A DNA stretch of 5,081 nt from Thermoplasmata archaeon (GTDB taxonomy: Archaea > Thermoplasmatota > DAOVMN01): contig DAOVMN010000200.1 of assembly GCA_030630685.1 (NCBI GenBank), positions 1-5,081 of the forward strand, written 5' to 3'. Under the pieces are notes generated by a model that was not told where the DNA came from, made no database searches, and saw only the letters and a list, made by a program, of their open reading frames with translations. The position numbers were made by a program, and so were the translations under genes. Every line of letters starts with the position of its first letter. The stretch's first letter is position 1. This document shows, one piece after another, positions 1 to 5,081 of the stretch.

Positions 1-275
1 TGGTTGAGGTGAAAACAGAGAAATTTAAGCATTCTCATGTAAGTCAGATCTACAGCTACCTGAATTGGTATAAAGAACATAAATGGCATGAAGGTATGCG
101 GCAGCCGATTGGATTGATTATCTGTAAAACTAAGGATGATGAAACGGTTCATTACGCACTCGGGGATCTTAAGAAAGAGATATTTGTTGCAGAGTACAAG
201 ACAAAATTACCCAGTGAGCGAGAAATTAAAAAAGGATTGAGAGAGATTGAATTAAAATCGGGAGGAGGGCCATAA
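1..275 (+). CDS. DUF1016 / YhcG-type PDDEXK nuclease, C-terminal part only (5' end outside window)
   Basis: The reading frame is already open at the window edge (bases 1-2 finish a codon). The visible 90 codons match the C-terminal nuclease domain of the DUF1016/YhcG family as I know it. The first visible residues read VEVKTEKFK, which fits the E-x-K half of a PDDEXK active site (Glu at 6-8, Lys at 12-14). Next come the family-like stretches SQIYSYLNWYK, QPIGLIICKTKDDE, HYAL and VAEYKTKLPSE. A GTG at 9 could be taken as a start, but it lies between the Glu and Lys of the motif, so it is almost certainly an internal Val. Family members are usually about 340 residues or more, so most of the gene lies upstream. 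The protein is predicted to be a cytoplasmic nuclease and is often found in the accessory genome. It has no obvious functional link to the redox genes, although its stop codon is one base before the next start. Confidence 0.8.
   Translation, partial: VEVKTEKFKHSHVSQIYSYLNWYKEHKWHEGMRQPIGLIICKTKDDETVHYALGDLKKEIFVAEYKTKLPSEREIKKGLREIELKSGGGP
261..269 (+). promoter_or_regulatory. Ribosome binding site of the HdrA-N/NuoE fusion gene
   Basis: The purine-rich GGAGGAGGG contains two overlapping Shine-Dalgarno cores. The second, GGAGGG at 264-269, lies 7 bases before ATG 277. The site sits inside the last codons of the nuclease gene, which suggests translational coupling between the two. It also explains why that protein ends in a Gly-rich tail. 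Confidence 0.75.
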
Positions 276-276
276 A

Positions 277-1149
277 ATGACCAATGAGAAGATCGGAGCA
301 GTGCTCGTCGTAGGTGGAGGCATCGGGGGGATGCAAGCCTCTTTAGATTTAGCTGATTCCGGTTTTAAGGTCTATCTCTTGGAGGAAAAGCCTGCCATCG
401 GCGGTGTGATGGCTCAGCTCGATAAAACATTTCCCACGAATGACTGCTCGATGTGCATAATGTCCCCAAAGCTCGTTGATGTTGGGAGACATCCGAATAT
501 CGAGTTAATCACCTATTCAGAGCTGGAAGAGGTTACCGGCAAGGCAGGTAATTTTAGGATTAAAATCCTTAAAAAGCCGCGATATGTGGATGAAGAGAAA
601 TGTACTGATTGTGGTGTTTGCACAAATAACTGTCCTGTAAGATATGTACCTTACATTAGTAAGGAGAGATTTGGACCGCCAGTAACATTAGCCCCCGAAG
701 ATTTAGAGAAGGTCAATAAAATAATAGATATACACAGAGAGGAAAGAGCTCCGTTACTCTCTGTCCTACAAGATATTAATACAGAGTACAATTATTTGCC
801 GGAAGATGTTTTAAAATATACATCCCAACTGTTGAATCAGCCATTAAGCACAGTTTACAATATAGCTACTTTTTATAATGCATTTAGTTTAATCCCAAGG
901 GGACGCCACACCATCAGTGTATGCCTTGGGACTGCATGTTATGTCCATGGCACAGGAAAGATTTTAAGTGCGTTAGAGAGGGAATTAGGCATATCCGTAG
1001 GTGAGACCACAGAAGATAAGCGGTTTTCTCTAGAAACAGTGCGGTGTCTTGGCTGTTGTAGTTTGTCGCCTGTTATTAGAATAGATGAGGATATCCATGG
1101 CAGGCTGAAGGTCAATAAATTACGAGCGATATTAAAAGAGTATGACTAA
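277..1149 (+). CDS. HdrA N-terminal FAD-domain fragment fused to NuoE/HydC-type [2Fe-2S] subunit
   Basis: This 290-residue fusion has two parts. Residues 1-121 match the start of long bacterial-type HdrA. They contain the dinucleotide-binding GGGIGG at 13-18 with strand-ending acidic residues in VYLLEE, the HdrA signature KTFPTNDCSMC (Cys57, Cys60), RHPNIELITYSE, and a ferredoxin motif with Cys109, 112, 115 and 119 followed by Pro-Val. HdrA similarity stops there. A short linker (about 122-137) leads into a NuoE/HydC/HndA domain (about 138-290): a helical N-part with LPEDVL and VYNIATFYNAFSL, then the thioredoxin-like [2Fe-2S] domain with Cys216 and Cys221 (CLGTAC) and Cys257 and Cys261 (RCLGCC), ending with IDEDIHGRL. 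The NuoE role is to carry electrons alongside the FMN subunit encoded next. The HdrA piece lacks the later FAD-binding parts, which occur in the third redox gene of the window. The start is supported by a strong Shine-Dalgarno. The parts are certain; the joint function is inferred. Confidence 0.9.
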   Translation: MTNEKIGAVLVVGGGIGGMQASLDLADSGFKVYLLEEKPAIGGVMAQLDKTFPTNDCSMCIMSPKLVDVGRHPNIELITYSELEEVTGKAGNFRIKILKKPRYVDEEKCTDCGVCTNNCPVRYVPYISKERFGPPVTLAPEDLEKVNKIIDIHREERAPLLSVLQDINTEYNYLPEDVLKYTSQLLNQPLSTVYNIATFYNAFSLIPRGRHTISVCLGTACYVHGTGKILSALERELGISVGETTEDKRFSLETVRCLGCCSLSPVIRIDEDIHGRLKVNKLRAILKEYD

Positions 1150-1160
1150 ATCTAAAAATG

Positions 1161-1166
1161 AGAGGA
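1161..1166 (+). promoter_or_regulatory. Ribosome binding site deciding the NuoF-like start
   Basis: AGAGGA lies 6 bases before ATG 1173. The earlier in-frame ATG at 1158 has only AT-rich sequence upstream with no Shine-Dalgarno, and this site would fall inside its coding region. The downstream ATG is therefore preferred, giving a protein five residues shorter. Confidence 0.65.
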
Positions 1167-1172
1167 ATCAAG

Positions 1173-2987
1173 ATGTCAAACGAATCTCCTGCTGATAGAA
1201 ATGTGCACCCCACCATATTAGTGTGTCAAGGTACGGGCTGTGTGTCTTCAAAATCTCCAGAGATCTATAATGCATTAGTAGATGCGATAGATAGATCTGG
1301 TTTGAAGAAAAAAGTTGATGTGAAGTTTACGGGTTGTCATGGTTTTTGTCAACAAGGACCTATAATAGTTGTAGAACCTGAGGGAATTTTTTATACGAAA
1401 GTGAGTATCAATGATGTCAATGATATTGTTGAATCACATATCATTAAAGGGCAATGGGTAGAGCGGCTTTTTTATCAGGATCCCCTGACAAATAAACCTA
1501 TACCCCGTTATCGTGATATTCCATTTTATAGTAAACAACAACGTATTATACTTCGTAATTGTGGGCACATAAACCCGGAGAGGATCAAAGACTATCTTGA
1601 AGCGGAGGGTTATAAGGCACTTGAAAAAGTGCTTTCTGAGATGACTCCTGAGGAGGTTATCGAAGAGGTGAAAAAGTCAGGGCTAAGGGGTCGTGGTGGT
1701 GCTGGTTTCCCTACGGGCTTAAAATGGTCGTTTTGTAGAGGTGCACAAGGTCAACCTAAATATATGATTTGTAATGCAGATGAAGGTGATCCTGGGGCAT
1801 ATATGGATCGGAGCATCCTTGAAGCCGATCCCCATTCCGTTCTTGAAGGTTTAATTATTGCAGCTTATGCCATAGGAGCCAGTGAAGGCTACATTTATGT
1901 TCGAACCGAATATCCATTGGCGGTGCGACGTTTCCGGGTAGCTATACATCAAGCAGAAGAATATGGGTTTCTAGGTAAAAATATACTCAATTCTGGGTTT
2001 GATTTTACTGTGAAAATTGTGCAAGGCTCAGGCGCTTTCGTTTGTGGTGAGGAGACTGCCCTAATTGCCTCAATTGAAAGCAGACCGCCAGAGCCGAGGA
2101 TTAGACCACCCTTCCCTGCCATCTCCGGCCTATGGGGTAAACCAACCAACATTAACAATGTTAAAACTCTTGCAAGCGTGCCAGTTATTATTCTACGAGG
2201 TGCGGATTGGTACGCGTCTATCGGGACTGAGAAAAGTAAGGGCACCATGGTTTTCGCATTAACCGGAAAAATAGCTAATAGTGGTTTGGTTGAAGTACCC
2301 ATGGGAACAACTTTACGCGAAATTGTTTATGATATTGGTGGCGGCATACCTGATGGAAAGAAATTGAAGGCAGTCCAGACTGGAGGACCTTCCGGTGGGT
2401 GCATCCCCGCTGATTTAATTGATATTCCTGTAGATTATGAGCGATTGAATGAAGTGGGCTCAATCATGGGTTCTGGTGGGATGATAGTAATGGATGAAGA
2501 TACATGCATGATTGATGTTTCTAAGTTCTTTATCGACTTTACCAAAGACGAATCCTGTGGTAGGTGCAATTCCTGTCGTGAAGGATTAGGTGCGATAATG
2601 GAGGTTCTAACAAGAATCTCAGAAGGGAAGGGTAAAGAAGAGGACATCGCGTTTCTTAGTGAACTCGCTCATGCGGTTAAGGATTTCTCACTATGTGCTC
2701 TTGGTGGAACTGCACCAAATCCTGTTTTAACCACCCTCAGGTATTTCAAAGACGAATATGAGGCTCATATCAAAGATAAAAAATGCCCTGCTAAGGTTTG
2801 TAAGGCATTAATTCAGTATCGAATAAATCCAGACAATTGTATTGGCTGTGGACTATGCCGTATAGGCTGTCCACAAGATGCAATTAGAGGTGAGAAAAAG
2901 AAACCACACATAATAAATTCAAGCAAATGCATCAAATGCGGTGTGTGTTTTGATATTTGTAAGTTTGATGCCGTGGAGGTGGTGTAA
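1173..2987 (+). CDS. nuoF: NuoF/HydB/HndC-type NADH- and FMN-binding diaphorase subunit with extra Fe-S domains
   Basis: This 604-residue protein (counted from ATG 1173) has the domain order of the large HydB/HndC/BamH-type NuoF proteins. Residues 14-90 form a thioredoxin-like [2Fe-2S] domain with Cys18, 23, 55 and 59. Residues about 125-400 are the Rossmann-like FMN/NADH domain, with the FMN loop GRGGAGFPTGLKW (173-185) and NADEGDPGAYMDR (201-213). The SLBB-like and helical domains follow, carrying the [4Fe-4S] ligands CGRCNSC at 462, 465 and 468 plus Cys508 in SLCALGG. The C-terminus is a two-cluster ferredoxin (Cys556/559/562/566 and 586/589/592/596). It oxidises NADH, or reduces NAD+ in reverse, at FMN and passes electrons along the Fe-S chain. 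The canonical complex I subunit is about 440 residues and lacks both end domains, so a soluble electron-bifurcating complex is more likely than a proton-pumping one. It lies between NuoE and NuoG-N modules, 23 bases after the former and one base before the latter. Confidence 0.95.
   Translation: MSNESPADRNVHPTILVCQGTGCVSSKSPEIYNALVDAIDRSGLKKKVDVKFTGCHGFCQQGPIIVVEPEGIFYTKVSINDVNDIVESHIIKGQWVERLFYQDPLTNKPIPRYRDIPFYSKQQRIILRNCGHINPERIKDYLEAEGYKALEKVLSEMTPEEVIEEVKKSGLRGRGGAGFPTGLKWSFCRGAQGQPKYMICNADEGDPGAYMDRSILEADPHSVLEGLIIAAYAIGASEGYIYVRTEYPLAVRRFRVAIHQAEEYGFLGKNILNSGFDFTVKIVQGSGAFVCGEETALIASIESRPPEPRIRPPFPAISGLWGKPTNINNVKTLASVPVIILRGADWYASIGTEKSKGTMVFALTGKIANSGLVEVPMGTTLREIVYDIGGGIPDGKKLKAVQTGGPSGGCIPADLIDIPVDYERLNEVGSIMGSGGMIVMDEDTCMIDVSKFFIDFTKDESCGRCNSCREGLGAIMEVLTRISEGKGKEEDIAFLSELAHAVKDFSLCALGGTAPNPVLTTLRYFKDEYEAHIKDKKCPAKVCKALIQYRINPDNCIGCGLCRIGCPQDAIRGEKKKPHIINSSKCIKCGVCFDICKFDAVEVV
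2975..2980 (+). promoter_or_regulatory. Ribosome binding site supporting a TTG start
   Basis: GGAGGT lies 8 bases upstream of TTG 2989 and inside the last codons of the NuoF-like gene, implying coupled translation. It is the main reason for choosing TTG over the in-frame ATG at 2968, which has no Shine-Dalgarno and would add an unlikely Trp-rich leader (MPWRWCN). Confidence 0.75.
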
Positions 2988-2988
2988 C

Positions 2989-5081
2989 TTGGGCGAAAAT
3001 AGTATTGTAAGATTTTCAATCGATGGTCAGGAGATCCAAGTTGAAGAGGGAACCACGGTTCTTGAAGCAGCCCAAAAAATTGGAATCAAAATCCCTACTT
3101 TTTGTTATCACGAAGCGCTTACACCCTATGGTGCATGTCGGCTCTGCTGTGTGGAAGTAACCCAGGATAGAAGAACTGAAATTAAAGCCTCATGCCTTCT
3201 TAAGGCACAGGAGGGAATGATAATAAAGACCAATACTGAGAGGATTATTAATGGTCGTAAAATCATGGCAGAACTGTTACTTGCCCGATGCCCTAACTCA
3301 GAAAAGATCCAGGAAATAGCTCGTGATTTAGGCGTTACTGATGTACGGATAGCCAGAAAGTTTGAAGATTGTGCATTATGTGGTATGTGTGTGCGTGTAT
3401 GTCATGAACGGATGGGTGTGGGTGCGATTGGTTTTATGAACCGTGGTTCTGAGCGGAAAATAAAACCACCATTTGAGGAATATTCTGAGGTGTGTCAGAC
3501 TTGCGGTGCGTGTGCGTTCGTTTGTCCAACTGGTGCAATTAAGCTTGAGGAAATCACAAAAAATAAACCGGTACCAATTCCTTCTGATTTCGAGAAGGGA
3601 CTGATAGCACGGCCAGTTATTTATATCCCGTATCCCCAGGCCGTCCCAAATTGGCCGGTGATCGACTCTGAGCATTGTATTCGTTTTCTTAAAGATAAAT
3701 GTGGAATTTGTCAGGAGTTTTGCGAGGCAGATGCTATAGACTATGAGCAAAAGGAAGAAGAATTAGATATTGAGGTGGGCTCGATTATCGTATCTCCAGG
3801 GTACGAGACATTTGAGCCATCAATTAAGAGCGAATATGGCTATGGCAGGTATCAAAACGTGGTAACATCCTTAGAATTCGAGAGGATACTATCCGCTTCC
3901 GGGCCGTATGAAGGCCATGTGGTGAGACTTTCCGATAAGAAAGAGCCGAAGAAGATAGCATGGATTCAATGTGTGGGTTCCCGGGATAAAACCTGCGGCA
4001 ATAATTATTGCTCGTCTGTGTGCTGCACCTACGCAATTAAAGAGGCTGTAATCGCAAAGGAGCATGTCAACACCATAGAACCCACGATATTCTACATGGA
4101 CATGAGGACCTTTGGCAAAGGATTTGAAGCGTATTATAATCGCGCAAAGGATGAACATGGTGTAAGGTTCGTTCGATGCCGGGTCTCTGAGGTGCAGGAG
4201 GACCCCGAGACGAACAACCTGCTCATTCGCTATGAAACAGAGGATGGGGAACTCAAGGAAGAGATATTCGATATGGTCGTGCTATCCGTTGGTCTCGCTG
4301 CAAAGGAAGGAGTTAAGGAATTAGCGGATAGATTGGGGATCAAACTGAACGAGTACGGCTTCTGCAAAACCTCTGAACTCACCCCTATCGATACTTCCAA
4401 ACCCGGTATCTACGTATCTGGTGCCTTTTCCGGCCCGAAGGATATCCCGGAAACAGTCATGGAGGCCTCAGGTGCAGCGGCCAGGGCAAGCGGTCTCATC
4501 TCCTCAGAGCGCAATAGCCTTGTTGAAAAGAAGGAGTATCCTCGGGAAATCGATGTCATTGCACAGGGCCCGAGGATCGGGGTGTTCGTATGCCATTGCG
4601 GGATCAATATCGGAGGTTATGTCGATGTTCCGGGTGTGGTAGAATACGCAAGGAGCCTTCCGAATGTTGCCTATGCCGAGGACAACCTCTACACCTGCTC
4701 CCAGGATACCCAGAAAAGGATAATTGAGATGATAAAGGAATACGAGCTCAATCGGGTTATTGTTGCATCCTGCACTCCTCGAACCCATGAACCCTTATTT
4801 CAAGCCACGATCCGGGAGGCAGGACTGAATCCCCATCTTTTTGAGATGGCCAATATCAGGGATCAATGCTCCTGGGTACACATGAATGAGCCGGTCATAG
4901 CTACAGAGAAGGCCAAGGACCTCGTACGAATGGCAGTGGCCAAGGCAAGGATCAGGGAGCCGCTGCCAGAGATTACCATAGACGTCATTCAAAAAGGATT
5001 GGTGATCGGCGGAGGGCTTGCAGGAATGGTCTCTGCCTTGGCAATAGCGGAACAGGGCTATGAAGTGCATCTTATTGAAAA
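2989..5081 (+). CDS. NuoG/HydA-type Fe-S module fused to split HdrA (C-part of first module, start of second); 3' end outside window
   Basis: From TTG 2989 the frame stays open to the window end (697 complete codons). Residues 1-80 are a [2Fe-2S] ferredoxin fold (Cys39, 50, 53, 69). Residues 125-184 carry two [4Fe-4S] motifs (Cys128/131/134/138 and 169/172/175/179), as in NuoG/BamI/HydA-type N-termini. HdrA sequence begins near residue 194: YIPYPQAVP, a ferredoxin motif (Cys230/238/241/245), YGYGRY, LEFERILSASGP, the HdrA cluster motif CVGSRD...YCSSVCC (Cys328, 341, 345, 346), FYMDMRTFGKGF, and the FAD-closing PGIYVSGAFSGPKDIPETV (472 on). A second HdrA module starts near 528 with IGVFVCHCG (Cys535, 537), then Cys570, SCTPRTHEPLF (Cys595), MANIRDQCSWVH (Cys627), and a new FAD motif GGGLAG (674-679). 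The first module lacks its own FAD GxGxxG start, which is supplied in trans by the HdrA-N/NuoE gene. Predicted role: moving electrons between the diaphorase and the bifurcating HdrA flavin in the cytoplasm. Confidence 0.93.
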   Translation, partial: MGENSIVRFSIDGQEIQVEEGTTVLEAAQKIGIKIPTFCYHEALTPYGACRLCCVEVTQDRRTEIKASCLLKAQEGMIIKTNTERIINGRKIMAELLLARCPNSEKIQEIARDLGVTDVRIARKFEDCALCGMCVRVCHERMGVGAIGFMNRGSERKIKPPFEEYSEVCQTCGACAFVCPTGAIKLEEITKNKPVPIPSDFEKGLIARPVIYIPYPQAVPNWPVIDSEHCIRFLKDKCGICQEFCEADAIDYEQKEEELDIEVGSIIVSPGYETFEPSIKSEYGYGRYQNVVTSLEFERILSASGPYEGHVVRLSDKKEPKKIAWIQCVGSRDKTCGNNYCSSVCCTYAIKEAVIAKEHVNTIEPTIFYMDMRTFGKGFEAYYNRAKDEHGVRFVRCRVSEVQEDPETNNLLIRYETEDGELKEEIFDMVVLSVGLAAKEGVKELADRLGIKLNEYGFCKTSELTPIDTSKPGIYVSGAFSGPKDIPETVMEASGAAARASGLISSERNSLVEKKEYPREIDVIAQGPRIGVFVCHCGINIGGYVDVPGVVEYARSLPNVAYAEDNLYTCSQDTQKRIIEMIKEYELNRVIVASCTPRTHEPLFQATIREAGLNPHLFEMANIRDQCSWVHMNEPVIATEKAKDLVRMAVAKARIREPLPEITIDVIQKGLVIGGGLAGMVSALAIAEQGYEVHLIE

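Larger units (their letters stand above)
640..3567 (+). other. Apparent NuoE-NuoF-NuoG(N) cassette lying inside a split long hdrA
   Basis: HdrA-like coding ends near 639, right after the CxxCxxCxxxCPV ferredoxin motif. It resumes near 3568 with PIPSDFEKGL and then YIPYPQAVP, which in intact HdrA proteins follows that motif after only a few residues. Everything between encodes a complete diaphorase module in the order E-F-G. Both junctions are in frame, in separate genes. Boundaries are good to about 50 bases at the left junction and 30 at the right. Whether this arose by insertion or by two independent fusions is inference. Confidence 0.6.

Noticed and set aside
9..275. A free-standing 88-residue protein starting at GTG 9.
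   Set aside because: The frame is open upstream to the window edge, and the GTG lies inside the E-x-K nuclease motif, so this is the tail of a larger gene.
1158..1172. ATG 1158 as the start of the NuoF-like gene.
   Set aside because: It has no Shine-Dalgarno, while ATG 1173 has AGAGGA at good spacing. The difference is only five residues and cannot be settled from sequence alone.
3379..3420. A GT-rich low-complexity stretch that might be a simple repeat.
   Set aside because: It is irregular and fully explained by codons for CGMCVRVC and nearby Gly/Val.
600..3600. Assembly chimera as the cause of the two fusions.
   Set aside because: Two separate in-frame junctions with complementary HdrA halves, intact ribosome binding sites and no stop or frameshift make this unlikely. 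It cannot be excluded without reads spanning both junctions.
3376..3750. A 124-residue reverse-strand reading frame with His-Thr repeats.
   Set aside because: It is wholly antisense to the Cys/Val-rich ferredoxin region of the NuoG-N/HdrA gene, has no recognisable domain, and its repeats mirror TGT/GTG codons. The other reverse-strand frames are likewise shadows.
277..5081. Selenocysteine (in-frame TGA), as seen in some related reductase complexes.
   Set aside because: No in-frame TGA occurs in any of the three redox genes within the window.

Overview
The window looks like a stretch of an anaerobe's genome (bacterium or archaeon) that carries most of an NADH-linked, flavin-based electron-transfer complex. 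All coding is on the + strand and tightly packed. Intergenic gaps are 1, 23 and 1 bases, and each internal start has a clear Shine-Dalgarno sequence. No promoter, terminator, RNA gene, CRISPR array or insertion sequence is visible. The organism cannot be named. HdrA/NuoEFG electron-bifurcating machinery and the very high Cys/Fe-S content point to strict anaerobic metabolism, such as that of sulfate reducers, syntrophs, acetogens or related archaea.

Layout: (1) 1-275 is the 3' end of a DUF1016/YhcG-type PDDEXK nuclease gene that enters from outside the window. (2) 277-1149 is a fusion of the N-terminal part of a heterodisulfide reductase A (HdrA) FAD domain, through its first [4Fe-4S] ferredoxin motif, to a NuoE/HydC-type [2Fe-2S] thioredoxin-fold subunit. 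(3) 1173-2987 is a NuoF/HydB/HndC-type NADH- and FMN-binding subunit with an extra N-terminal [2Fe-2S] domain and a C-terminal double ferredoxin. (4) 2989-5081, starting at TTG and open at the window end, is a NuoG/HydA-type N-terminal Fe-S module fused in frame to the remainder of the HdrA first module and then to a second HdrA module.

The notable point is how the two fusions relate. The HdrA piece at the front of gene 2 stops just after its first ferredoxin motif, and the HdrA piece in gene 4 resumes at the next segment of the same family. Read together, a long HdrA appears to have been cut open and a complete NuoE-NuoF-NuoG(N) diaphorase cassette placed inside it, leaving HdrA halves in two polypeptides. 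The first FAD site would then be built from two chains. Base composition agrees only in part: the outer HdrA segments are mostly richer in GC than the middle, but the change does not fall exactly on the junctions.

Proposed function (inference): NADH delivers electrons to FMN in the NuoF-like subunit. They pass through the NuoE- and NuoG-like clusters into the HdrA FAD centre, which bifurcates or confurcates them between ferredoxin and another acceptor whose subunits (for example HdrB/C- or MvhD-like) would be encoded downstream, outside the window.
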